Part shown: positions 19,727 to 27,584 of the stretch, one piece after another
How the letters are laid out: each line of letters starts with the position of its first letter
How positions within the stretch are numbered: position 1 is the stretch's first letter
Assembly: GCF_013912005.1 (NCBI RefSeq)
Contig: NZ_JACESB010000006.1
Coordinates: forward strand, 1 to 35,783
DNA length: 35,783 bases
Source of the DNA: Brevundimonas sp.
Lineage (GTDB): Bacteria > Pseudomonadota > Alphaproteobacteria > Caulobacterales > Caulobacteraceae
Reading direction: 5' to 3'
Notes under the pieces: model-generated
What the model was told of the DNA's origin: nothing
The model's database searches: none
Seen by the model: the letters and a program-made list of their open reading frames with translations, nothing else
Program-made: the position numbers and the translations under genes

Positions 19727-20293
19727 GTGACGGCCGAGGAGGATCTGCCGGCCAGGGCCGCAGCCGGGGATCCGGAGGCCTTCGAACGCCTGATGCTGGC
19801 CACCAAGGCCAGTCTCTATCGGCTCGTCCGGCGCTATGTCGGCGACGCGGACGAAGCCTACGACCTGGTGCAGGAGACCTACGCCGCGGCCTGGCTGGCG
19901 ATCCGCCGCTTCGATCCGAAACGCCCCTTCGAGGCCTGGCTGAGGACCATCGCGCTCAACAAGTGCCGGGACTGGAGCCGCCGACGGCGGGTCAGACATT
20001 GGTTGCTGGGCGCCGCCGACCTGGCCGACCGCGAAGCCTTGGCCGTCGCCGATGAGGCCCGGGGCGCGGCGGAACAGTACGAACTGGGCCAGACGCTCGG
20101 CCGGCTCGAGGCGGCCATCGCCGACCTGCCGGCCCGGCTCAAGGCGCCGCTCCTGCTGACCGCGCTGGAGGAGCGCAGCCAGGCCGAGGCCGCCGCCATC
20201 CTGGGCGTCTCGGTCAAGGCGGTGGAGACCCGCGTCGCCAGGGCGCGACGCAAGCTGGCCGAAGCGCTGGGGCCCGCGGCCGGGGCGATCTGA
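19727..20293 (+). CDS. ECF sigma factor (CnrH-like position)
   Basis: A 188-aa RNA polymerase sigma factor of the extracytoplasmic-function group. Region 2 spans about residues 10-80 (DADEAYDLVQETYAAAWLAI and FEAWLRTIALNKCRDWSRR) and region 4 about 125-180 (LPARLKAPLLL, QAEAAAILGVSVKAVETRVA). The start is GTG 19727 with GGCGG just upstream. It follows the sensor gene by six bases and would be held inactive by the CnrY-like protein until the sensor binds metal. Likely targets are its own operon, the divergent DUF2231 operon and the downstream multicopper oxidase operon. I could not identify a convincing shared promoter. Confidence 0.88.
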   Translation: MTAEEDLPARAAAGDPEAFERLMLATKASLYRLVRRYVGDADEAYDLVQETYAAAWLAIRRFDPKRPFEAWLRTIALNKCRDWSRRRRVRHWLLGAADLADREALAVADEARGAAEQYELGQTLGRLEAAIADLPARLKAPLLLTALEERSQAEAAAILGVSVKAVETRVARARRKLAEALGPAAGAI

Positions 20294-20429
20294 GCGGGCC
20301 GGGAACGGTCGGCCGCACGACGCTTTGATCGCGCGTTGCGTCAACTTGCCCGAGGGCGCCGCGCCGCGCGCGCGTAGACCGGAAGAAGGCCGGGGTTCGC
20401 CGCGGGACGCCGCCAGTCTGGAGCCAGGT

Positions 20430-22217
20430 ATGAAGTTCGATCGTCGCGCCCTGCTGGGCGGAGCCGCCGCAGGCGGCGGCCTGTGGGCGCTGCAGGCCTT
20501 GCTGCCGGCCTGGGCTCAGACCGACTCGGCAGGCCTGAGAGCGGACCTGCCGACGCTAACCGGCCCGGACATCGGCCTGACGATCGGCCGGACGCCGTTC
20601 ACGGTCAACGGTCGGACCGGGCAAGCGGTCACCATCAACGGCACGCTGCCGGCGCCGGTGCTGCGTCTGCGGGAGGGCCAGACCGTACGGCTGTCGGTCA
20701 CCAACACCCTCGACGAGGACACCTCGATCCACTGGCACGGGATCCTGCTGCCCTTCCAGATGGACGGGGTGCCCGGCATCAGCTTCCCGGGCATTCGCCC
20801 GCGCGAGACCTTCGTCTACGAGTTCCCGATCATCCAGTCGGGCACCTTCTGGTACCATAGCCATTCCGGGCTTCAGGAGGCGCTCGGGCACTACGGCCCC
20901 ATCGTCATCGATCCGGCGGGCGCCGATCCGGTCGGTTACGACCGCGAGCACGTGCTGGTCCTGTCGGACTGGAGCTTCATGCGTCCGCACGAAATCCTCG
21001 AGAAGCTGAAGAAGAGCCCCGGCTACTTCAACCGCCAGCGCACGACCTTAGCCGGGCTGCTGGACGGCAGCGACCGGATGAGTCTGGAAGAGCGGCGCAT
21101 GTGGGGATCCATGCGCATGGACCCGCGCGACATCCTCGACGTCAACGGCTCGACCTACACCTACCTGATCAACGGTCATGGCCCGGCGGAGAACTGGACC
21201 GGCCTGTTCCGCCCCGGCGAGCGGGTCCGGCTGCGGATCATCAACGCCTCGGCCATGTCGATCTTCAACGTCCGCATCCCCGGTCTGGCGATGACCGTGG
21301 TCCAGGCCGACGGCGAGAACGTGCGGCCGGTGGAGGTCGACGAGTTCCAGATCTCGGTCGCCGAGACTTACGACGTCATCGTCCGGCCGACCGAGGATCG
21401 GGCCTACACCATCGTCTCCGAGGCCATCGACCGCTCCGGCATGGGGCGGGCGACCCTCGCCCCCCGGCCGGGCATGACCGCCGAGGTCCCGCCGCTGCGC
21501 CAGGTCCCCAACCTGACAATGCGGGACATGGGCATGGGTAGCATGGACCATGGCGCCATGGCCGGCATGGATCACGCCGCCATGGGCGGCATGGCTCATG
21601 GGAGCGCGAGCCCCGACCCGGCGTCCGGCGACGGGGCCATGTCCATGGCCGGCATGAACATGCGCGATCCCGACAACGCCCCGCCGGACATGGAGGTGGG
21701 CGTCGGCGTGGACATGGTCTCGATGGATCCGGCCAACCGCCTTGGCGAACGGCCGACGGGATTGGAGACCGTTCCACACCGGGTGCTCGTTTATACCGAC
21801 CTCGTCTCCCTGCAGCCCAACAAGGATCAGCGCCCGCCGTCGCGAACGATGGAGATCCACCTGACCGGCAACATGGAGCGGTTCATGTGGGGCTTCGACG
21901 GCCGCAAGTTCAGCGAACTGGTCGAACCGATCCGCTTCGAACGCAACGAGCGGGTGCGGGTGACCCTGGTCAACGACACCATGATGGCCCACCCCATCCA
22001 CCTGCACGGCCACTTCTTCGAACTGGTGACGGGTGGTCCCGCAGGCCATCAGCCGCTCAAGCACACGGTGAACGTCGCGCCCGGCGGCAAGGTGACCTTC
22101 GACCTGACCGCCGACAATCCCGGCGACTGGGCCTTCCATTGCCACCTGCTGATGCACATGCACGCGGGGATGTTCAACGTCGTGACCGTCCGCCCCCTCG
22201 AAGGAGCCGCCTCGTGA
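20430..22217 (+). CDS. Copper-resistance multicopper oxidase CopA/PcoA
   Basis: A 595-aa periplasmic oxidase that would convert Cu(I) to less toxic Cu(II). The Tat signal has the twin arginine (MKFDRRALLGG). Copper ligands are in HWH (101-103), HSH (143-145), HPIHLHGH (521-528) and HCHLLMHMH (570-578), which together make the type 1 and trinuclear sites. A Met/His-rich insert at about 365-415 (repeats like MDHGAMAGMDHAAM) is typical of CopA/PcoA and gathers copper. I chose ATG 20430 because the Tat signal begins there; the open frame further upstream has no features. The stop overlaps the copB GTG start. It heads the operon with copB, a lipoprotein and copC. Confidence 0.95.
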   Translation: MKFDRRALLGGAAAGGGLWALQALLPAWAQTDSAGLRADLPTLTGPDIGLTIGRTPFTVNGRTGQAVTINGTLPAPVLRLREGQTVRLSVTNTLDEDTSIHWHGILLPFQMDGVPGISFPGIRPRETFVYEFPIIQSGTFWYHSHSGLQEALGHYGPIVIDPAGADPVGYDREHVLVLSDWSFMRPHEILEKLKKSPGYFNRQRTTLAGLLDGSDRMSLEERRMWGSMRMDPRDILDVNGSTYTYLINGHGPAENWTGLFRPGERVRLRIINASAMSIFNVRIPGLAMTVVQADGENVRPVEVDEFQISVAETYDVIVRPTEDRAYTIVSEAIDRSGMGRATLAPRPGMTAEVPPLRQVPNLTMRDMGMGSMDHGAMAGMDHAAMGGMAHGSASPDPASGDGAMSMAGMNMRDPDNAPPDMEVGVGVDMVSMDPANRLGERPTGLETVPHRVLVYTDLVSLQPNKDQRPPSRTMEIHLTGNMERFMWGFDGRKFSELVEPIRFERNERVRVTLVNDTMMAHPIHLHGHFFELVTGGPAGHQPLKHTVNVAPGGKVTFDLTADNPGDWAFHCHLLMHMHAGMFNVVTVRPLEGAAS

Positions 22218-23596
22218 TCCGCGCCTCCGCCGCACTGCATCTGCTCGTCCTGGCCGCGGCCCCGCCGGCCTTCGCCCAGTCGCATGCCGGCCATCTCTCG
22301 ACGCCCCAGGCCGGGCAGGCGGCGCCCCCGCGGGCCGGCTGCGTCCGCCGGGGCGCGCCGACGGCCGACGCGGCGCGCCTCGGACAACCCGGCGCGCCGG
22401 CCTGTCCGACCGGTTATGTGCCGGAACGATCGCCCGCCGCCGACCCGCACGCCGGTCACGACATGGGCGCCCCGGGGCAGCCCCAAGTCGCACCGGCGAG
22501 CGATCCGCATACGGGTCACGCCATGCCGGAGACGCCGGCGCCGAGCGCCGATCCGCACGCTGGCCATGACATGGGCGCCCCGGAGCAACCCCAGGCCGCT
22601 CCGCCGAGCGATCCGCATGCGGGTCATGCCATGCCGGAGACGCCGGCGCCGAGCGCCGATCCGCACGCTGGCCATGACATGGGCGCCCCGGCGCGACCCC
22701 AGGCCGCTCCGCCGAGCGATCCGCACGCCGACCACCCCATGCCAGGAACGCCGGCTCCCGTCGCGGCGGACCCCCATGCCGGTCACGACATGGCCGGCAT
22801 GGCAATGCCGCCGGACGTGCCGACCAGCGCCGACACCCCGGGCCGGCCGCCGGAGGATCCGGCCCCCCCGGCGGCGTCGCGGGGCCCGGCGCACGCCGCT
22901 GACCTCCTCTTCGATCCGGCAGAGATGGCGGCCGCCCGGGAGCAGATGCGCGCGGAGAACGGAGACGTCCGCACCACGGCGGTGGTCTTCGATCGGCTCG
23001 AGGCGAACCTCGGTGACGGCGAGGAAGGGTTCGCCTGGGACGCCGAGGGCTGGAGCGGGGGCGACATCAACCGGTTCTGGTGGAAGTCGGAAGGGGAGGG
23101 GGGTTTCGGCGACGAGGTCGAGGAGGCGGGGGTGCAGGCGCTCTACAGCCGCGCCGTCGCGCCCTTCTGGGACGTCCAGGCGGGCCTGCGCCAGACCTGG
23201 CGGCCGGTAGAGAACCGGACCGACCTGGTGATCGGCGTCCAGGGGCTGGCGCCCTACTGGTTCGAGGTCGACGCCGCCTTGTTCCTGTCCAACAAGGGGG
23301 AGCTCACCGCGGCCGCCGAGGGCGAGTACGATCAGCGCATCACCAATCGCTGGATCCTGCAGCCGCGCGCCGAGGTGAATCTCTCGGCCGAGGACATCCC
23401 CGAGCTGTCGATCGGTGCGGGTTTGACCTCGGTGCAGCTCGGCGCGCGTCTGCGCTACGAGATCCGCAAGGAATTCGCGCCCTACATCGGCGTGGAATGG
23501 ACGAAGCGCTTCGGCCGCACGGCCGACTACCTCGAGGCCGCCGGACGGAACACCGAGGATACTCGGATCGTCGTCGGCCTGAGAGCCTGGTTCTAG
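22214..23596 (+). CDS. copB: CopB-type outer-membrane copper-resistance protein
   Basis: A 460-aa protein starting at GTG 22214, four bases overlapping the oxidase stop. A signal peptide (ending AFAQ near 22) leads into a long low-complexity region (about 70-230) with His/Met copper-binding repeats DPHAGHDM or DPHAGHAM, encoded by a tandem DNA repeat. The C-terminal half (about 230-460) is the CopB/PcoB beta-barrel domain: FDRLEANLG, WDAEGW, WWKSEGE, YSRAVAPFWDVQAG and a terminal aromatic (RAWF) as outer-membrane proteins show. It would bind copper and possibly export it. Repeat number may vary between strains. Assignment is firm. Confidence 0.92.
   Translation: MIRASAALHLLVLAAAPPAFAQSHAGHLSTPQAGQAAPPRAGCVRRGAPTADAARLGQPGAPACPTGYVPERSPAADPHAGHDMGAPGQPQVAPASDPHTGHAMPETPAPSADPHAGHDMGAPEQPQAAPPSDPHAGHAMPETPAPSADPHAGHDMGAPARPQAAPPSDPHADHPMPGTPAPVAADPHAGHDMAGMAMPPDVPTSADTPGRPPEDPAPPAASRGPAHAADLLFDPAEMAAAREQMRAENGDVRTTAVVFDRLEANLGDGEEGFAWDAEGWSGGDINRFWWKSEGEGGFGDEVEEAGVQALYSRAVAPFWDVQAGLRQTWRPVENRTDLVIGVQGLAPYWFEVDAALFLSNKGELTAAAEGEYDQRITNRWILQPRAEVNLSAEDIPELSIGAGLTSVQLGARLRYEIRKEFAPYIGVEWTKRFGRTADYLEAAGRNTEDTRIVVGLRAWF
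22442..22768 (+). repeat. 108-bp tandem repeat inside copB
   Basis: Three in-frame units begin at 22442, 22550 and 22658 (the last is 111 bp) and a partial fourth begins at 22769. Each encodes 36 residues with two His/Met motifs, DPHAGHDMGAP and DPHAGHAMPETP. Units 2 and 3 are nearly identical, so they arose by recent duplication. Confidence 0.9.
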
Positions 23597-23614
23597 ATCG
23601 TGAAAGGACTGCAG

Positions 23615-23932
23615 ATGAAACCCGTCTTCCTGGCGCCGCTGGCCGCCGCCGTCGCCCTGGCGGCCTGCCAACCGGCGGCCGAAACCCCGCCGGCGCAACA
23701 GCCCGAGCCGGCTCCGGCCGCGCCGCCCGCGACCGCGGCGCCCGCCGACCTCGCTGTCGAGACCCCGGCGACCGCCGCGCCCGCGCCCGCGCCGAAAGCT
23801 GCGCCGCAGCGGCCGCGACCGGCGCCCGTGCCCCCGCCGGCGACCGAGCCGGCCCCGACCGACCCTCATGCCGGACACGACATGAGCGACATGCCGCCAG
23901 ACATGCCCGGCATGGATTCTCCGAAGACCTAA
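23615..23932 (+). CDS. Small Ala/Pro-rich lipoprotein with His/Met tail
   Basis: A 105-aa predicted lipoprotein: signal peptide with lipobox LAAC at about residues 15-18, a long Ala/Pro linker and a C-terminal cluster DPHAGHDMSDMPPDM rich in His and Met. I chose ATG 23615, since AAGGA lies 6 bases upstream; a GTG at 23600 is a weaker start. It stands between copB and copC, spacing 18 and 12 bases, so it belongs to the operon. The tail repeats the copper motif of CopB, suggesting a tethered periplasmic copper buffer. No named family is recognised. Confidence 0.75.
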   Translation: MKPVFLAPLAAAVALAACQPAAETPPAQQPEPAPAAPPATAAPADLAVETPATAAPAPAPKAAPQRPRPAPVPPPATEPAPTDPHAGHDMSDMPPDMPGMDSPKT

Positions 23933-23944
23933 GGAACCGCCCTC

Positions 23945-24343
23945 ATGCGCAAGCTGCTTTCTCCCGTCCTCGTCGCCCTTTCCGCCTTCGTCCTGGCCGG
24001 CGTCGCCCAGGCCCAGACCGATCCGCATGCCGGGCACCACCCCGCCCCCGGAGCCGCCGCCCAGGCCGCCGAGGTCCGCACGACCCCGGCCGACGGCTGG
24101 ATGGGCTCAACCGCCCCGACCGCCTTCAGCATCACCTTCCGGCATCCAATGCGGCTGACCGCCGTGAGCCTGAAGAGCGGTGAGGCCGACCCGGCGGCGA
24201 TCGCCGTGACCGACGCCGCCTCGAGCGCGGCGGTCAGCGTGCCGTTGCCGGCGCTGGCCAAGGGCAACCATGTGCTGACTTGGTCGGCCCAAGGCGCCGA
24301 CGGCCACGTCATGAACGGCGTTGTCCGCTTCATGGTCCACTGA
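23945..24343 (+). CDS. copC: CopC-like periplasmic copper-binding protein
   Basis: A 132-aa exported protein: signal peptide ending near AQAQ (22-25), a His-rich N-terminal tail (DPHAGHHP) and a CopC-type beta-sandwich, recognised by FRHPMRLTAVSL and HVLTWSAQGADGHVMNG. CopC proteins normally bind Cu(II) through an N-terminal His exposed by signal cleavage; here the mature N-terminus appears to begin with Gln-Thr-Asp-Pro-His, so the usual site is absent or altered. It is the last gene of the operon. No copD partner was seen in the window. Confidence 0.85.
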   Translation: MRKLLSPVLVALSAFVLAGVAQAQTDPHAGHHPAPGAAAQAAEVRTTPADGWMGSTAPTAFSITFRHPMRLTAVSLKSGEADPAAIAVTDAASSAAVSVPLPALAKGNHVLTWSAQGADGHVMNGVVRFMVH

Positions 24344-24367
24344 TCGCGGATCGCCCGCGGCACGGAG

Positions 24368-24464
24368 ACAGGTCTAGACCGACCTGTGGTCTTCTGTCGC
24401 AGGCGCGTATTCGAGGCGGCGATGATGAGGGGAGGACGGCGACGGCGCGTAAAGCCACGCCGTC
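24368..24464 (+). terminator. Candidate terminator hairpins after copC
   Basis: Two inverted repeats follow the copper operon: ACAGGTC (24368-24374) with GACCTGT (24381-24387), and GACGGCG (24441-24447) with CGCCGTC (24458-24464). Neither is followed by a clear T-run, so a classical intrinsic terminator is not shown. They may form a structured 3' end. Confidence 0.35.
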
Positions 24465-24536
24465 TTCCTGTCGACATAAATCATTGATGCGCCTCCGTAT
24501 TTATCCGTAGTCCTGTTCTATTTCTTTGACTTCGAA

Positions 24537-24920
24537 ATGGAAGGCGCGCCAACTTCGAACATGTGGACGCTGCTGCGAGCCCTCCTCGTCGCCTTCGCCC
24601 TGGCCGGTCTTGCCGGCCAGTTCGGCGCTCACGCGACGACCCCGCCGTCGGCCGCCCAGGCGGCCGCGACGATGGACGACTGCGCGGATATGGAGGGCAT
24701 GACGGACTCGGACCGCTCCGGGCGCGGTCAGCCGTGCTCGGATAGGACCCCTGCCTGCATAGCCAATATGGGATGCGCGGCGCCCCTCGCGGTGCTTCCC
24801 GCCGTCGTCGGGACGCCCATCCCGGCTGCGGCGACGGTGCGGCTGCGTGCGGATTCGCAGCGGAGCCTGGACGAGGTCCAGGGGCCTGGGATTCTGAGGC
24901 CGCCCAGGACCGTGGCCTAA
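24537..24920 (+). CDS. Small secreted Cys-containing protein of unknown function
   Basis: A 127-aa protein that I do not recognise by name. It has a hydrophobic signal segment (WTLLRALLVAFALAGLAGQF at about 10-29) and then several cysteines in DDCADMEGM, GQPCSDRTPACIANMGCAA, with Met residues close by. A disulphide-linked or copper-binding secreted protein is suggested. The start could also be the ATG at 24561, just before the signal segment; neither has a clear ribosome binding site, and an AT-rich stretch lies directly upstream. It precedes the efflux genes by 73 bases and is probably the first gene of that operon. Confidence 0.6.
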   Translation: MEGAPTSNMWTLLRALLVAFALAGLAGQFGAHATTPPSAAQAAATMDDCADMEGMTDSDRSGRGQPCSDRTPACIANMGCAAPLAVLPAVVGTPIPAAATVRLRADSQRSLDEVQGPGILRPPRTVA

Positions 24921-24993
24921 GCCTCTCCCGGTCCGCCCGGCCCTGTCCGGGCCGAGAAACGGCGCGCTCGCGCCCCCACACCACGGATATCCC

Positions 24994-26298
24994 ATGTCTG
25001 CTCTCTTCTGCGGGAGGGCGCGCGTCGGCGGGCGCGGCCATTCCCGCATCGCCGACCCGCCGGCGGGTCGCCAGGCCGCCGTCGCCGCCGTCCTCGCCTT
25101 GGCGCTCGCCACCCCGTCCTTGGCCGGACCGCTCACCTACGGCCAGGCGCTTGAGCGCGCCGCGGCCGACGCGCCGGAGGTCCGCGCCCGCGGCCTGGCG
25201 GTCGACGCCGCCCGGGCCGCTGCGCCCGCCGCCGGGCAACTGCCCGACCCCGAGCTCTCCGTCGCGGTCGAGAACCTTCCGGTCTCCGGCCCCATGGCCG
25301 GTTCGTTCGGTCGGGACGAGATGACCATGGTCCGGGTCGGGGTCATGCAGGCCGTGCCGAGCGGCGCCCGGCGCCGCGCCGAGCGCCAGATTGCCGCCGC
25401 CGATATCGGCGTGGCCGAAATGCAGTCGCAGATCACGCGTCGCGAGGTCCGGGTCGCCGCGGCCCTGGCCTGGACGGACCTGCATTACGCCAAGCGACGG
25501 CGCGAGGCACTGGACGAGGTGCTGGCGGCCCTGGAACCGCTGTGGGACGCCGCGCCTGCCGCCGTCGCCTCGGGTCAGGACCGGCCGGCCGGCGCCCTTT
25601 CGCCCATCCGCCTGAAGGCCGCCCTGGAGGACCGTCGCAGCGCCCTGGTCGCGGCCGAAGAGCGCGCCCGGGCCGAGCTCGCGCGCTGGACCGGCGAGCC
25701 CGATCCGCAGGCCGATGGCCCGCCGCCCGAGCCGGTTCTGGACGAGGGACGGCTTCGGGCCGGCCTGGAGCAGGTCCCGACCCTGCGCGCCTGGACCGCG
25801 GTCGCCGATCGCGCCGACGCGGAAACCGATCTCGCCCGGGCCGGACGCCAGCCCGACTGGAGTTTCGAACTTGGCTACGGCCGGCGCGATCCGATGTACG
25901 GGGATATGGTCTCGGTCGGCGCGCGCGTGAGCCTGCCGCTGTTCGCCGACCGCCGCCAGGATCCGGTGATCGCGGCGCGCTCGGCCGACGCCCGCCGGGT
26001 CCGCATCGAACGCGAGGCGGCGACGCGGGGTCTGCGCGCCGCTCTTGAGGCGGACCTCGCCGAGCACCGGATGCACCACGACCAGTGGCGGCGAGCCCGC
26101 GACGTGCTGCTGCCGGCCGCCCGCGACCGCGCCTCGCTCGAGACTTCCAGCTACGGCGCCGGACGGGCCGGCCTGGCGGACGTCATCGACGCCTTCACCG
26201 GGCTCGCCGACGCCCGCCTCGAAACCCTGGACCGCGAGGCGCTGGTCGTCCGCGAGGCGGTCCGCATCTCGCTCACCTACGGGGAGGACCCCCAATGA
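24994..26298 (+). CDS. Outer-membrane efflux protein (TolC family, CusC-like)
   Basis: A 434-aa outer-membrane channel subunit of a metal RND pump. After a signal segment ([16 protein letters not shown] near 31-45) come two outer-membrane efflux domains: [32 protein letters not shown], then in the second half [17 protein letters not shown] and [15 protein letters not shown]. These coiled-coil and strand segments are typical of TolC relatives. The N-terminus before the signal is unusually long and Arg-rich, so the start may be wrong. The stop overlaps the ATG of the CusB-like gene (ATGA). Substrate copper or silver is inferred from the partner genes. Confidence 0.88.
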   Translation: MSALFCGRARVGGRGHSRIADPPAGRQAAVAAVLALALATPSLAGPLTYGQALERAAADAPEVRARGLAVDAARAAAPAAGQLPDPELSVAVENLPVSGPMAGSFGRDEMTMVRVGVMQAVPSGARRRAERQIAAADIGVAEMQSQITRREVRVAAALAWTDLHYAKRRREALDEVLAALEPLWDAAPAAVASGQDRPAGALSPIRLKAALEDRRSALVAAEERARAELARWTGEPDPQADGPPPEPVLDEGRLRAGLEQVPTLRAWTAVADRADAETDLARAGRQPDWSFELGYGRRDPMYGDMVSVGARVSLPLFADRRQDPVIAARSADARRVRIEREAATRGLRAALEADLAEHRMHHDQWRRARDVLLPAARDRASLETSSYGAGRAGLADVIDAFTGLADARLETLDREALVVREAVRISLTYGEDPQ

Positions 26299-27584
26299 CC
26301 CGCATTGCCCAGAACCGGTCGAGGCTCGCCCTCGGCGCGGCCGGCCTGCTAATCCTCGGCGCCGCCGTCGGCGTGGCCGTGGTCCGCGTCCTGCCGGCCG
26401 GCGAGACGTCCCCGGCGGCCCAGGCGCCCGAGCGACGCGTGCTCTACTGGTACGACCCTATGGCTCCGGACCGGCATTTCGACGCGCCGGGCAAGTCACC
26501 GTTCATGGACATGCCCCTGGTCCCCCGCTACGCCGACGAGGCGGAGGCCGGGCAGCAGGCCGGCGTGCGGATCGATCCGGCCCTGACCCAGGCCCTGGGC
26601 GCGCGCTACGCCGTCGTCCAGCGGGGCGTCCTGGCGGGCGACCTGACCGTCACGGCGGTGGTCGACTTCAACCAGCGCGACGTCGCCGTGGTCCAGGCGC
26701 GGGCCGGCGGTTTCGTGCAGCGGGTCTATGGCCGGGCGCCGGGGGACGTGATCGCCGCCGGCGCGCCCCTGGCCGACCTGCTGGTCCCGGAGTGGGGCGG
26801 AGCCCAGGCGGAGTACCTGGCCGTCCGGAGCGCCGGCGACCCGCGCCTGGTCCAGGCCGCCCGCCAACGGCTGCTTCTGCTGGGCATGCCGGAGGCGCTC
26901 ATCTCGGCGGTGGAGCGCAGCGGTCGCCCGCGCACCACGGTGACGGTGACCAGCCCGTCCGGCGGCGTGATCCGCACGCTCAGCGTGCGTGCCGGCATGA
27001 CGGTCTCCCAGGGCCAGACCCTGGCGGAGGTGAACGGCCTGTCGACGGTCTGGCTGAACGCCGCCGTTCCCGAGGCGCAGGCCTCGCGGCTGCGTGTCGG
27101 GCAGGCGGTGGAAGTCACCTTCGTCGGCTTCCCGGGGGAGCGCTTCAGCGGCCGGCTCGGCGCGCTGCTGCCGGAGGTGTCCGGCGACAGCCGCACCCTG
27201 ACCGCCCGGGTGGAGCTCGCCAACCGCGGCGGACGGCTGCGGCCCGGCATGTTCGGGCAGGTCGTCTTCGGCGGCGGAACCGAGGAGACCCTGCTGGTCC
27301 CGTCCGAAGCGGTGATCCGCACCGGAACCCGGACGTTGGTCATGCTTGCGGAAGGGGACGGCCGCTACCGCGCCGCCGAGGTTCGCATCGGCCGCGAGGC
27401 CGGCGGGCAGACCCAGATCCTCCAGGGCCTCGCCGAGGGCGAGCGGGTGGTCGCCTCCGGCCAGTTCCTCATCGACTCCGAGGCCAGCCTGAGCGGCGTC
27501 GCGGTTCGTCCGCTGTCCGGAACCGCGGCGTCCCCGCGTCCGGCCCAGGCGTCCGGCCACGCCGGGCACGGGGGAGCGCACTAA
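26295..27584 (+). CDS. cusB: RND efflux periplasmic adaptor, CusB-like
   Basis: A 429-aa adaptor with an N-terminal anchor (about 12-32), a heavy-metal-binding N-terminal region (YWYDPMAP...[15 protein letters not shown]), lipoyl/barrel-sandwich and beta-barrel domains, and a His-rich C-terminal tail (GHAGHGGAH). The three Met residues that bind Cu(I) in E. coli CusB are present with the same spacing: Met56, Met71 and Met73. It would pass copper to the CusA subunit. Translation is coupled to the upstream channel gene (ATGA) and to the downstream pump gene (TAATG). Confidence 0.92.
   Translation: MTRIAQNRSRLALGAAGLLILGAAVGVAVVRVLPAGETSPAAQAPERRVLYWYDPMAPDRHFDAPGKSPFMDMPLVPRYADEAEAGQQAGVRIDPALTQALGARYAVVQRGVLAGDLTVTAVVDFNQRDVAVVQARAGGFVQRVYGRAPGDVIAAGAPLADLLVPEWGGAQAEYLAVRSAGDPRLVQAARQRLLLLGMPEALISAVERSGRPRTTVTVTSPSGGVIRTLSVRAGMTVSQGQTLAEVNGLSTVWLNAAVPEAQASRLRVGQAVEVTFVGFPGERFSGRLGALLPEVSGDSRTLTARVELANRGGRLRPGMFGQVVFGGGTEETLLVPSEAVIRTGTRTLVMLAEGDGRYRAAEVRIGREAGGQTQILQGLAEGERVVASGQFLIDSEASLSGVAVRPLSGTAASPRPAQASGHAGHGGAH

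Noticed and set aside
18975-20377. Shared 10-mer GCGCGCGTAG upstream of the CnrY-like gene (18975-18984) and of the oxidase gene (20368-20377) as an ECF promoter
   Set aside because: No matching -35 element at proper spacing and the distances to the start codons differ; in GC-rich DNA such a 10-mer can match by chance.
26045-27583. Apparent N-terminal extension making a 1562-aa protein fused to CusA
   Set aside because: The extension overlaps cusB in another frame and has Arg/Gly/Pro-rich shadow composition; CusA begins at ATG 27584 with a normal family length.
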